Shown: positions 1-7,671 of the stretch, in pieces
How positions within the stretch are numbered: the first letter of the stretch is position 1
How the letters are laid out: every line of letters starts with the position of its first letter
From: Fimousia sp036311565
Lineage (GTDB): Bacteria; Bacillota; Clostridia; Lachnospirales; Lachnospiraceae
Assembly (NCBI GenBank): GCA_036311565.1
Contig: JAXJPR010000054.1
Span: 62,001-126,000 of the forward strand
Length of the DNA stretch: 64,000 nucleotides
Direction of reading: 5' to 3'
Notes under the pieces: generated by a model
What the model was told of the DNA's origin: nothing
Databases searched by the model: none
What the model saw: the letters and a program-made list of their open reading frames with translations, nothing else
Program-made: the position numbers and the translations under genes

Positions 1-107
1 CGGTCGCTTATTTTTTTTGATACCTCTCCAGGATTTTCTACTGTTTCTTCAAAACAGTTTACATATACATAATCATTTCCACATCCATGCATTTTTGTAA
101 ATTTCAT
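1..107 (-). CDS. dapF: Diaminopimelate epimerase, N-terminal part (truncated by window edge)
   Basis: DapF interconverts LL- and meso-diaminopimelate in lysine and peptidoglycan synthesis. Only the first 35 codons lie in the window; the 3' end runs off the left edge. The translation begins MKFTKMHGCGNDYVYV, which matches the family's N-terminal signature (K-x-H-G-x-G-N-D-[FY]); DapF places one of its two catalytic cysteines further in, outside the window. The ATG at 107 is preceded by AGGAG at good spacing. The family call rests on this N-terminal signature alone. Confidence 0.82.
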   Translation of the reverse strand, partial: MKFTKMHGCGNDYVYVNCFEETVENPGEVSKKISD

Positions 108-180
108 ATTTATCACTCCTATTATTTATTTTATTCTCTTAATTTTTTTCATCTTACACGATATAACTGGTAAATGCAAG

Positions 181-834
181 TTACTGAAGCTGATAAATAT
201 CACAAAGAGTTTGATAGATTTTATCAGCCATTTTCTTATGCCCTTTTGCATCTAAATGCAGGGAATCTATGCTGCTTACTTCGGTAATTTTAGATGCATC
301 CAAATAATAAATACCATATTTTTTGGCAATGTCTTTATAAATTTTTGGAAGTTCTCTGGAAATTCGAATGGCTCTTTCTCCTCCAAAAGAATCTGCAAAT
401 ACAGAGCCGGGCATATCTTCTTTTATATATAATGGAGATAACAGTAAGATATCTGCTTCTTTTCCTTCTGGATGTTTTTCTTTTGAAGATTTTTTGATAA
501 TGAAAATTAATTCTTCGATTCCTGTTCCAATCTCTTTTGCTGTTTTTCGGAATCGTATTTTCATATCATTAGAACCAAGCATTAGAATAACTAAATCAAT
601 TGGTGTATGAGAACGGATACAGGGATAAAGATACGTTTTACCACTTTTCATAATTCCTTCCGGATCATCTATATTGATTGTCCGGCCGTTATACCCTTCT
701 TCGATTACTTCAAAATTTTTGCCTAATGCTTTTTTTAAAAGTTGTGGCCATCTAGTGTTTTCGTCAAAACGGAATCCATTTTCAGGATTATATCCATGTG
801 TATTAGAATCTCCGTAGCATAAAATTCGTTTCAT
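181..834 (-). CDS. SGNH/GDSL-family hydrolase (esterase-like)
   Basis: A 217-residue cytoplasmic SGNH hydrolase. Block I is GDSN at residues 8-11 (YGDSNTHGY), with the Ser nucleophile. Block III is GSND near residue 88, and block V is DSLHLDAKGH near the C terminus with the Asp/His pair. Family members are esterases, arylesterases or acyltransferases acting on esters or acetylated sugars; the substrate cannot be read from sequence. There is no signal peptide. The ATG at 834 is preferred over one 15 bases upstream because AGGAGG sits 4 bases before it. The gene stands alone between dapF and a divergent gene. Confidence 0.82.
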   Translation of the reverse strand: MKRILCYGDSNTHGYNPENGFRFDENTRWPQLLKKALGKNFEVIEEGYNGRTINIDDPEGIMKSGKTYLYPCIRSHTPIDLVILMLGSNDMKIRFRKTAKEIGTGIEELIFIIKKSSKEKHPEGKEADILLLSPLYIKEDMPGSVFADSFGGERAIRISRELPKIYKDIAKKYGIYYLDASKITEVSSIDSLHLDAKGHKKMADKIYQTLCDIYQLQ

Positions 835-873
835 ATTTCCTCCTGTCATACATCAGCATCATTGAAATCTTAA

Positions 874-902
874 TTGACAAAGATTTTTTTGATTATTATA
901 AT
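874..902 (+). promoter_or_regulatory. Perfect consensus sigma-A promoter
   Basis: TTGACA at 874-879 and TATAAT at 897-902 are separated by exactly 17 bases. Both hexamers match the consensus perfectly. Transcription would start near 909, giving a leader of about 35 bases before the ATG at 943. Confidence 0.85.
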
Positions 903-942
903 ATCATATGAAATCGTAATTTTCAGTAAAAAGGGGTCTAAT

Positions 943-1569
943 ATGAAAAAAATTAAGTATTTTATTACAGTGGCTATTTTAATCACAGCCTGTATTGTTG
1001 GATTTCGTTATTTTAATCATAAAGCAATCAGCGAATCTGTAGATGAATACATGAAGGCGTTTCTTTCGGGGAATCTTACCGTTCTTAAAGAGCAAGAAAC
1101 TGCGGATGGGGTACGACAAATGGAAGAGGAACTAAAATCCATTCAACTTCGTCAATTTCGTACTTACTTTAAAGGATCAGGCCTTACAGTTAATGAAGAA
1201 GAGTTAGAGGATATCTATCAGGCATATCATCAAGCATTATCTACCCTGGATTATCAGATTACAATTGACAATATTAGCGATAATCGGGCGGTTATTCGTA
1301 TAAAATGCCATCAATTTGACATGAAAAGTTTAGAAGATAAAGCAACGAAATCGGCTCTGGAAATCATTGAAAAGAAAAATGTTACCCGTTTGGACCGCGC
1401 TGCTCAAATATTTGTAAATGAAATGGTAAATGAATTAGAAAATGCCACAGCTGGAATAGAAACAGAAACGACAAAAATTACTTTTGTAAAAGACGATTCG
1501 TATTGGAAACCGAAAGATACTTTGGAATTTTTTGAAACCATGAATAGTGTGGCTGTAAGTAAATTATAA
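943..1569 (+). CDS. Membrane-anchored or lipoprotein of unknown function
   Basis: A 208-residue protein I cannot assign to a characterised family. The N terminus MKKIKYF is followed by a hydrophobic segment (about residues 7-23) containing ITAC, a possible lipobox with Cys17. Hydrophobicity continues past this Cys, so a plain membrane anchor is equally possible. The rest is a soluble, charged alpha/beta domain resembling small extracytoplasmic NTF2-like or DUF5105-like domains of Firmicutes; that is only an impression. The start at 943 follows AAGGGG; an upstream in-frame ATG overlaps the promoter. It is likely a single-gene unit, expressed from a perfect consensus promoter and closed by a strong hairpin. 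Confidence 0.7.
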   Translation: MKKIKYFITVAILITACIVGFRYFNHKAISESVDEYMKAFLSGNLTVLKEQETADGVRQMEEELKSIQLRQFRTYFKGSGLTVNEEELEDIYQAYHQALSTLDYQITIDNISDNRAVIRIKCHQFDMKSLEDKATKSALEIIEKKNVTRLDRAAQIFVNEMVNELENATAGIETETTKITFVKDDSYWKPKDTLEFFETMNSVAVSKL

Positions 1570-1573
1570 AGAT

Positions 1574-1606
1574 AACAGGAGAATTATTATGTATAATTCT
1601 CCTGTT
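1574..1606. terminator. Bidirectional intrinsic terminator
   Basis: A perfect 14-bp stem (arms 1574-1587 and 1593-1606) with a 5-base loop lies between two convergent genes. AT-rich flanks on both sides suggest it serves both strands. Confidence 0.75.
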
Positions 1607-1625
1607 AAAATTTATTATTTAGAAA

Positions 1626-2525
1626 TTATATGATAACAGCATATGCAGCTTTTATAAATTCAATAAAATCCCAGACAGCCGGAGAATGAAACTTATCACT
1701 TTTATAAATCATATATAAATATCGATAGCGGTTTTCTTCTACCATAATTTGCTTTACTCTTCCATTTTCAATCGCAGATTTTACTTCTTTGGTTTCTGCC
1801 ACATATGCAATACCAAAATTATTTTCTACCAAAGAGAGAATCGATAATTCATTCGAAGATTCACAAACAAAATTCATTGACAGATTTTCTTCACGGAAAA
1901 GTTTTCTTGTAAATTTTCCCATATTAGAAGTATGATCATAGGAAATAAATGGTGTACCCTGAAAATCATGAAGCGAATGAAGTACATCTTCTGCAATTTC
2001 CATCTGTATAGGTGCAATTAAAATCAAATTTTCTCTTATAATTGGGAAGAATGTTAAATCTGGTTCATTTTCTTCATAAGATCCAAATACAACATCGGTT
2101 TCATTGTCATGAATGGACTTAATCATAGAACTGGTAAAACCTTCTTTAAAAGAAAAAGTAACATTACTATTCTCTTCCCTTTCTAAAAACTTGCGGACCA
2201 GCTTTGGAATGTAATTATGGGCAAATGGTGAAATATAAGCAATGTTAATATGTCCACTGCTTGGATCTAACATACTTTGCATATCGCTTTTTGCCCGTTC
2301 GATTTCATTTAAGATCGTATCTACATATCCCTGAAATACCTTTCCATATTTTGTTAAAATAATATTTCTGCCCTGTTTCTCGAACAATGAAACCTGTAGC
2401 TCTTCTTCTAACAATGCCATAGATTTACTCAAACTTGGCTGTGCTACATGAAGTTCTTTTGCGGCCTTATTATAATGTTGTAATCTAGCAATCATCTGAA
2501 AGTAATATAATTGTTGTAAAGTCAT
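1626..2525 (-). CDS. LysR-family transcriptional regulator
   Basis: A 299-residue LysR-type regulator. The N-terminal winged helix (residues 1-60) has the usual pattern LQQLYYFQMIA, then the recognition helix region with QPSLSKSMALLEEEL. A periplasmic-binding-protein-like effector domain follows from about residue 90. It is divergent from the 3-dehydroquinate dehydratase gene, with 130 bases between the two starts, the usual arrangement for a LysR regulator and its target. The effector is unknown; a shikimate-pathway compound is a reasonable guess. The ATG at 2525 follows GGGAGG; the in-frame start 21 bases upstream lacks such a site. Confidence 0.9.
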   Translation of the reverse strand: MTLQQLYYFQMIARLQHYNKAAKELHVAQPSLSKSMALLEEELQVSLFEKQGRNIILTKYGKVFQGYVDTILNEIERAKSDMQSMLDPSSGHINIAYISPFAHNYIPKLVRKFLEREENSNVTFSFKEGFTSSMIKSIHDNETDVVFGSYEENEPDLTFFPIIRENLILIAPIQMEIAEDVLHSLHDFQGTPFISYDHTSNMGKFTRKLFREENLSMNFVCESSNELSILSLVENNFGIAYVAETKEVKSAIENGRVKQIMVEENRYRYLYMIYKSDKFHSPAVWDFIEFIKAAYAVII

Positions 2526-2591
2526 AATCGTCCCTCCCAGAATCATTTTATCATAATTAATTACTTTTTTCTATTAATTATAAAACTCTTT

Positions 2592-2606
2592 CATATTTGA
2601 AATATG
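2592..2606. promoter_or_regulatory. Candidate LysR-type operator
   Basis: CATATTT-G-AAATATG is a perfect 7-bp inverted repeat around one base. It fits the T-N11-A outline of LysR binding sites. It lies between the LysR gene and aroD, 50 bases before the aroD start. Confidence 0.5.
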
Positions 2607-2655
2607 TTTGTTAAATGTTAAACTAGTAATATATGAACATGAAGGAGGATATACT

Positions 2656-3417
2656 ATGATTCCAGTAAGAGTAAGAAACGTAGAAATCGGAACCGGCAAA
2701 CCAAAAATCTGTGTATCTAATATCGGAGTAACAAAAGAAGAGATCCTTTCATTAACAAAAAAATACACAGATATCTCTATGGATGTAATGGAATGGCGTG
2801 TAGACTGGTATGAAGATGTAATAGATACTGCAAAAGTGATTGAAACTGCAAAAGAAATTCGCGAGATTTTGGGAGAAATTCCATTTCTTTTTACATTCCG
2901 TACATCAAAAGAAGGCGGAAATTTCCAACTTTCCGATGAAGACTATAGAAATTTAAATATTGCAGCAGCAGAAAGTGGCCACGTAGATATCGTAGATGTT
3001 GAAATTTTTACCGGTGATGACATCGTAATAGACATGATTGAAAAAATTCATGCAGCAGGTGCTAAGATTATTGCATCAAATCATGATTTTGATGGAACAC
3101 CTTCCCAGTCTGACATCGTATATCGCTTGAGAAAAATGCAGGATATGGGAGCAGATATTCCTAAGATCGCTGTTATGCCTCAATGCAAAAAAGACGTTAT
3201 TACATTATTAGCTGCTACAGAAGAGATGTCCACAAATTTTGCTACCCAGCCGATTATCACCATGTCTATGGCTGCCCAGGGAAGCATAAGTCGTTTAAGT
3301 GGTGAATATTTTGGTTCTGCCCTTACCTTTGGTGCTGGTGAAGCGGCTTCTGCCCCAGGTCAGATTAGTGCTGAAAAGCTAAATGAAGTGTTAACTATTA
3401 TTAATAATTCTTTATAA
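2656..3417 (+). CDS. aroD: Type I 3-dehydroquinate dehydratase
   Basis: Catalyses dehydration of 3-dehydroquinate to 3-dehydroshikimate by a Schiff-base mechanism. The 253-residue protein matches the class I family in length. Key residues are visible: EWR at 46-48, R82 in FTFRT, E116 in VDVE, H143 in ASNHDF, and the Schiff-base lysine K170 in DIPKIAVMP, followed by the AAQGSISR substrate loop. The ATG at 2656 follows GGAGGA at ideal spacing; an upstream in-frame ATG at 2608 has no ribosome site. No other shikimate genes adjoin. A type I enzyme under its own LysR regulator could serve aromatic synthesis or shikimate/quinate breakdown. Confidence 0.93.
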   Translation: MIPVRVRNVEIGTGKPKICVSNIGVTKEEILSLTKKYTDISMDVMEWRVDWYEDVIDTAKVIETAKEIREILGEIPFLFTFRTSKEGGNFQLSDEDYRNLNIAAAESGHVDIVDVEIFTGDDIVIDMIEKIHAAGAKIIASNHDFDGTPSQSDIVYRLRKMQDMGADIPKIAVMPQCKKDVITLLAATEEMSTNFATQPIITMSMAAQGSISRLSGEYFGSALTFGAGEAASAPGQISAEKLNEVLTIINNSL

Positions 3418-3469
3418 TCTCGATAATAACATCATAAATAATAAACTTTGATTTATATAAAGAATATTA

Positions 3470-3506
3470 AAATGGGACGGCCACTTTTAGGGCTGTCCCA
3501 TTTTTT
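3470..3506 (+). terminator. Intrinsic terminator of aroD
   Basis: AATGGGAC-GGCC pairs with GGC-TGTCCCATT, followed by a T run. It probably also stops azlD transcription from the other side. Confidence 0.85.
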
Positions 3507-3522
3507 GTATATCATTATATTT

Positions 3523-3858
3523 TTATATAAATACGGTTTGAATCAAAAACATATAAAGTATAGTTCCAACACCAATGCTCAATAAATTATTTCGCTTATA
3601 AATATGAAGAATTATGACCACCACAATGGATATGAACTCAGGAAAACCAAAAGGAAAAATTGTGATGCTAACAGACTTCAGGCAATAGATTACTAACATT
3701 CCAATGACGGCCGGAGGAAGTACTCGTCCAAGATATTTGATTACCTCTGGTATTTTTTTTTCATCATGAAAAATGACAAACGGAATTGCCCGCGTTGTAA
3801 AAATTGTTAATCCAACGACCACAATGATCAATAAGGAGCGTTGAGGACTAAGCGGCAT
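3523..3858 (-). CDS. azlD: AzlD-family branched-chain amino acid exporter subunit
   Basis: A 111-residue integral membrane protein with about four hydrophobic segments and the AzlD pattern RAIPFVIF near residues 23-30. AzlD pairs with AzlC to export branched-chain amino acids or their analogues. It overlaps the end of azlC by 11 bases, which indicates translational coupling. The ATG at 3858 follows GAGGTG. The substrate of this pair is inferred from the family. Confidence 0.88.
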   Translation of the reverse strand: MPLSPQRSLLIIVVVGLTIFTTRAIPFVIFHDEKKIPEVIKYLGRVLPPAVIGMLVIYCLKSVSITIFPFGFPEFISIVVVIILHIYKRNNLLSIGVGTILYMFLIQTVFI

Positions 3859-4576
3859 GTTCGTTCACCTCGCCTTCTTCTTTTTCCATGACTTTTCTGC
3901 AAGATAAAAGAATGATCATAATACTAATCATTGTTGGCAGAATAAAATTATCACTTCCAAAAATCATCAGGCAGATTAGTCCACATACTAATCCGGTCAG
4001 AGCTGGAAGATGATTTTTCGATGTCAGCCATTGTTCAACAAAGATAACAACAAATAATGCAGTCATTGCAAAATCAATTCCTTCCGCATTAAACGGAATC
4101 AATGATCCGGCAATAGCACCAATAGCAGAACCCGTAATCCAGTATAATTGATCTAAAAGAGCAATGGAAAACATAAATTTATCTTTATCTACATCTTTTG
4201 GCACTTTCGTAATAAAAAATAAGGAATATGTTTCATCTGTTAAAGAAAAAATCATATATAATTTCTTCTTTCCCATATCACTAAAACGTTCCAGCAAGGA
4301 TAGGCCGTAAAAAATATGACGAATATTCACCATAAATTCCAAAAAAATCACTTCTAACAGGCTGATGCCCGGAACAAAAAAATTAACTGCAAGATACTGT
4401 CCAGAACCTGCATAGACCATTATACTCATTAAGATAGCCCACAAAAAGTTATAACCCTTCTCCTGGTACATAACGCCAAAGGCAATTCCAATGAATAAGT
4501 ATCCCGTTAAAACCGGAATGGTATACGGAAATGCTGCTTTTATTGCTTTTATATAACTATTTTTTTTCATGACCAT
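3848..4576 (-). CDS. azlC: AzlC-family branched-chain amino acid exporter
   Basis: An integral membrane protein of about 242 residues, large subunit of the AzlCD exporter. It carries several hydrophobic helices and family motifs (FPYTIPVLTGYLFIGIAFG near the N terminus, then YAGSGQYLAVN and the NIRHIFYGLSL region). Its start overlaps the end of degV by up to 20 bases; either ATG 4576 or ATG 4570 is possible, and I chose 4576 for its spacing to an AGAAAG site. It is the middle gene of degV-azlC-azlD. Confidence 0.88.
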   Translation of the reverse strand: MVMKKNSYIKAIKAAFPYTIPVLTGYLFIGIAFGVMYQEKGYNFLWAILMSIMVYAGSGQYLAVNFFVPGISLLEVIFLEFMVNIRHIFYGLSLLERFSDMGKKKLYMIFSLTDETYSLFFITKVPKDVDKDKFMFSIALLDQLYWITGSAIGAIAGSLIPFNAEGIDFAMTALFVVIFVEQWLTSKNHLPALTGLVCGLICLMIFGSDNFILPTMISIMIILLSCRKVMEKEEGEVNEHAA

Positions 4577-5438
4577 CAATCTTTCTCGTACACGCAACGC
4601 CCAGTGCCCCTTCTCCTAAATGACAAGAAATTTCTAAAGGCAAGTCTGTCAGAAAAATTTCATATCCAGGAAATTCTTGCTCCATTTTTTCTTTTAATTC
4701 GAATGCCCGGTCTAAACAGTTTGTATGAGCAATCTGAAGATACATCTCGCCCTTTTCATCATATGAATGATAGCGTCCGGATAAATCATTGCGTAAAGCA
4801 TCCAACATGATTTTTGTTCCTTTTTTATATCCTCTTGTTTTAGCAAAAGCGTCTAGCTTTTCACCTTGAATCTGAAGAACTGGTTTTAAGTTCAATACAT
4901 TTCCAATAACTGCAGCAGCAGGAGTCAGTCTTCCGCCTTTTGCAAGATACTTTAACGTATCCAGCATAATATAAATACTGCTGTCAAATTTCATGTTCAT
5001 TAATGTATCGTGAATTTCCTGAGGTGTTTTTCCCTGTTGAATCAATTCCAGTGCATCTAAAACAGCTTGTCTCTGACTGACAGAAATTCTCTGATTGTTC
5101 ACAATCCATACTTTTCCCTCATATTCTTCCGCTGCTATCATCATTGCAGTCTGACAAGATCCACTGAGTCCACTTGATAGCGGAATATAAATTAATGCAT
5201 CGCTATCTTCTAAAATCTGATTAAAAAACTCTGTTAATGCTGTATAGGATGGCTGTGAAGTAGAAATTGTGGCATCTTCTTCTAACATTTTATAAAATTT
5301 GGTTTTTGTCATATTGATATTTTCTAAATATTCATTGCCGTTAATAATAAAAGGAACAGGCAAAATTGGTACTCCAAGTTTGTTGGCTTCTTCTTGTGTT
5401 ATACCACTTGCACTATCAGTAGCTACTACAATTTTCAT
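4557..5438 (-). CDS. DegV-family fatty-acid-binding protein
   Basis: A 293-residue two-domain DegV protein. The N terminus reads KIVVATDSASGIT, then the ISTSQPS loop near residue 58 and PLSSGLSGSCQTA near residues 85-97, all DegV hallmarks that contact the bound fatty acid carboxylate. In Firmicutes, related FakB proteins present fatty acids to the kinase FakA; whether this copy does so is inference. It is first in an operon with azlCD, with overlapping coding ends. GGAGG lies 6 bases before the ATG. Confidence 0.9.
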   Translation of the reverse strand: MKIVVATDSASGITQEEANKLGVPILPVPFIINGNEYLENINMTKTKFYKMLEEDATISTSQPSYTALTEFFNQILEDSDALIYIPLSSGLSGSCQTAMMIAAEEYEGKVWIVNNQRISVSQRQAVLDALELIQQGKTPQEIHDTLMNMKFDSSIYIMLDTLKYLAKGGRLTPAAAVIGNVLNLKPVLQIQGEKLDAFAKTRGYKKGTKIMLDALRNDLSGRYHSYDEKGEMYLQIAHTNCLDRAFELKEKMEQEFPGYEIFLTDLPLEISCHLGEGALGVACTRKIDGHEKK

Positions 5439-5488
5439 CTAAAACCTCCAATTTATCTCCAATGTACTATATATTTTATGCACTAAGT

Positions 5489-5516
5489 ATTATACCATTT
5501 TTAGCAAATAGGTCAA
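5489..5516 (-). promoter_or_regulatory. Promoter of degV-azlC-azlD
   Basis: On the minus strand, TTGACC (5516-5511) and TATAAT (5494-5489) are spaced by 16 bases, about 50 bases before the degV start. Confidence 0.75.
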
Positions 5517-5559
5517 ATAATGTTAAGTTATTTCCATAAAAAATCTTAAAAAATAATCC

Positions 5560-5625
5560 AAAAAAAGAAGTCTGTGATGTACCAATATTTTTATATAATA
5601 AAATCGATGACATACAAACTTCTCT
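5560..5625 (-). terminator. Probable terminator of fprA
   Basis: GAAGT(T)TGTATGT on the minus strand pairs with ACATCACAGACTTC across a long AT loop (arms 5567-5580 and 5610-5622). A run of T follows. The stem has bulges, so this is less certain than the other terminators. Confidence 0.5.
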
Positions 5626-5645
5626 TTTTATTTATTTTTTTGTGC

Positions 5646-6809
5646 TTATGCTAATAATGCATCTGCCAACTCTTCCATATTTTTTACATTTTCATCATTC
5701 ATGGTTGAACGAATGGTAATCACTGGATCAACAATGGTAATATCTTTCATTGTTTCTACCACTGCTTTCATTTTTTTTGCAGCAACTGGTCCCCAGCTGC
5801 CATTTTCCATAAATGCCATTTTTCGTTTTTGGTAATTTTTTGCCTTTAAATGAGCAAGGAAATCTTCCATACATGGGAACATACCACCATCATAAGTAGC
5901 ACAGCAACATACAACTCTGTCATAACGGAATGCATCTTCTACTGCTTCTGCCATATCATCTCTTGCTAAATCAGCAATTGATACTTTTGGTGCACCTTTA
6001 CTTTCTAAGATTTCTTTTAATTTTTTTGCTGCTTTTGCAGTATTTCCGTGAATAGAAGCATATGTAATAAAAATACCTTCTGTTTCTGGTTTATAACTAC
6101 TCCAAGTATCATATAGACTAATATAGTATCCTAAATTTTCTTTTAGAATTGGTCCATGCAGAGGACAAATCATCTGGATATCAAGACCTGCAGCTTTTTT
6201 TAATAACGCCTGTACCTGGGCACCATATTTGCCAACGATATTAAAATAATATCTTCTGGCTTCACAAGCCCACTCTTCTTCTGTATCCAGTGCTCCAAAT
6301 TTTCCAAATCCATCTGCAGAGAATAAAATCTTTTCAGACTGTTCATAAGTTACCATAACCTCTGGCCAATGAACTAATGGGGCCATGAAAAACTGTAATG
6401 TATGTTTTCCTAATTCCAGAGTTTCTCCTTCTTTTACTACTATTTTTCGATCAGATAAATCCATAGTAAAGAATTGTGCCATCATTGGAAATGTTTTTGC
6501 ATTTCCAACAATTTTCATTTCTGGATATTTCTCAGCTACTGCCTGAATATTTCCCGCATGATCCGGTTCCATATGTGACACAATCAAATAATCGGGTGTT
6601 CTCCCATTTAAAGCTTGTTCCAGATTTTCAAACCATTCATCAGTCGCTCTGGGATCAATTGTATCCATAATGGCAACTTTATCATCCAAAATCAAATAAG
6701 AATTGTATGAAATGCCATTTGGCACTATATATTGACTTTCAAATAAATCAATGGTCTTATCATCTGCTCCGACATATAAAATGCAATCTGAAATTGTAAT
6801 GTCTTTCAT
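5646..6809 (-). CDS. fprA: Flavodiiron protein (oxygen/nitric oxide reductase)
   Basis: A 387-residue flavodiiron protein that reduces O2 to water or NO to N2O in the anaerobic cytoplasm. The metallo-beta-lactamase domain (about 1-240) has all di-iron ligands: H79-x-E81-x-D83-H84, H147, D166 and H218. The flavodoxin domain (about 245-385) begins ITYASIHGNTAKAA, the FMN phosphate loop. There is no rubredoxin fusion, so electrons must come from a separate rubredoxin or flavoprotein. It lies 52 bases downstream of a Crp/Fnr regulator gene on the same strand, which suggests joint control of oxidative or nitrosative defence. Confidence 0.95.
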   Translation of the reverse strand: MKDITISDCILYVGADDKTIDLFESQYIVPNGISYNSYLILDDKVAIMDTIDPRATDEWFENLEQALNGRTPDYLIVSHMEPDHAGNIQAVAEKYPEMKIVGNAKTFPMMAQFFTMDLSDRKIVVKEGETLELGKHTLQFFMAPLVHWPEVMVTYEQSEKILFSADGFGKFGALDTEEEWACEARRYYFNIVGKYGAQVQALLKKAAGLDIQMICPLHGPILKENLGYYISLYDTWSSYKPETEGIFITYASIHGNTAKAAKKLKEILESKGAPKVSIADLARDDMAEAVEDAFRYDRVVCCCATYDGGMFPCMEDFLAHLKAKNYQKRKMAFMENGSWGPVAAKKMKAVVETMKDITIVDPVITIRSTMNDENVKNMEELADALLA

Positions 6810-6861
6810 GTTTAGTTACCTCCTAAGATTTGTTTATAATATAGCTAAATGTTGTATTTCG

Positions 6862-7536
6862 CTAATCATCAAATAAAGTTTCTAATCCTTCTATATTTAA
6901 AATAGATATTTGCTTTCCCTGAATTTTAATCCATCCCAGTTTCTGCATCTCCATCAGTGTTCTTGAGAGGGAAGGTCTTGTAACACCTAAATACTCTGCT
7001 AATTCCTCACGATTCATATGAAAAGGAATGGTTTTAGAATTTTTGTATCTTTCAAATAGCCATAATGCTACTTTTTGTCGTATAGTGGTATTTGAAATGA
7101 TCTGTAGCTTGGTTAACATTCGAAGATTATTTTTGGATTGAATATTTAATAAATTGTATATTACTTTTCTATGGTGATCACATGCATGAGTACATGGATT
7201 ATAAATAAAAGAATATGGAAGTATTAATATTTCAGAATTTTCTAATGCAATTGCTTCATATGGATAAGTATTTTCTTCTGAAGAAAGAAAATTATCACCA
7301 AATACTTCATTTTCATATACTTGATACAAGATACTTCGTTTCCCAGAAGGAAAAGTTCTTTGAATATTCACTTTTCCATGATTAAGGACATACAGGTGGT
7401 GTGGTCCGTTTTCCTGGGAAAATATGCAAGAATCTATATCATAGATTCTTTTTTGTGCATTGCAACACTTCATCATTTTTAGAAAACTTTGTGCTTCAAT
7501 TCCTTCAAATAATTCATTATTTAGATAGTCTAACAT
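6862..7536 (-). CDS. Crp/Fnr-family transcriptional regulator
   Basis: A 224-residue regulator with an N-terminal cyclic-nucleotide-type sensor barrel (about 15-130) and a C-terminal winged helix. The recognition region reads MNREELAEYLGVTRPSLSRTLMEM. The sensor contains several cysteines (a CC pair near residue 24 and C-x3-C before HH near residue 115) but not the N-terminal four-Cys Fe-S set of classical FNR. It is followed by fprA and preceded by a perfect palindrome, so autoregulation and control of fprA are likely. The HcpR/nitrosative-stress branch is a plausible assignment but not proven. The ATG at 7536 follows GGAGGA. Confidence 0.88.
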   Translation of the reverse strand: MLDYLNNELFEGIEAQSFLKMMKCCNAQKRIYDIDSCIFSQENGPHHLYVLNHGKVNIQRTFPSGKRSILYQVYENEVFGDNFLSSEENTYPYEAIALENSEILILPYSFIYNPCTHACDHHRKVIYNLLNIQSKNNLRMLTKLQIISNTTIRQKVALWLFERYKNSKTIPFHMNREELAEYLGVTRPSLSRTLMEMQKLGWIKIQGKQISILNIEGLETLFDD

Positions 7537-7553
7537 ATTTCCTCCATCTATTC

Positions 7554-7569
7554 TGTAACAATTGTTACA
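7554..7569. promoter_or_regulatory. Perfect 16-bp palindrome, candidate Crp/Fnr operator
   Basis: TGTAACAATTGTTACA is perfectly self-complementary and sits 18 bases before the Crp/Fnr start codon. Its core, GTAAC-N4-GTTAC, is the form I recall for HcpR-type sites in clostridia. The position downstream of a likely minus-strand -10 (TATATT, about 7585) would suit autorepression. Confidence 0.7.
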
Positions 7570-7627
7570 ATTTATCAACTTTAATATACTATATCTTCTA
7601 TATTAACATAAATTTTATATTATCAAA

Positions 7628-7664
7628 GAAAAAGCACCCCTATAAAATGCTAGAAGTGCTTTTC
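7628..7664 (-). terminator. Intrinsic terminator of the L,D-transpeptidase gene
   Basis: On the minus strand, AAGCACTTCTA pairs with TAGGGGTGCTT with two G-U pairs and is followed by TTTTTC. Confidence 0.8.
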
Positions 7665-7671
7665 TATCTAT

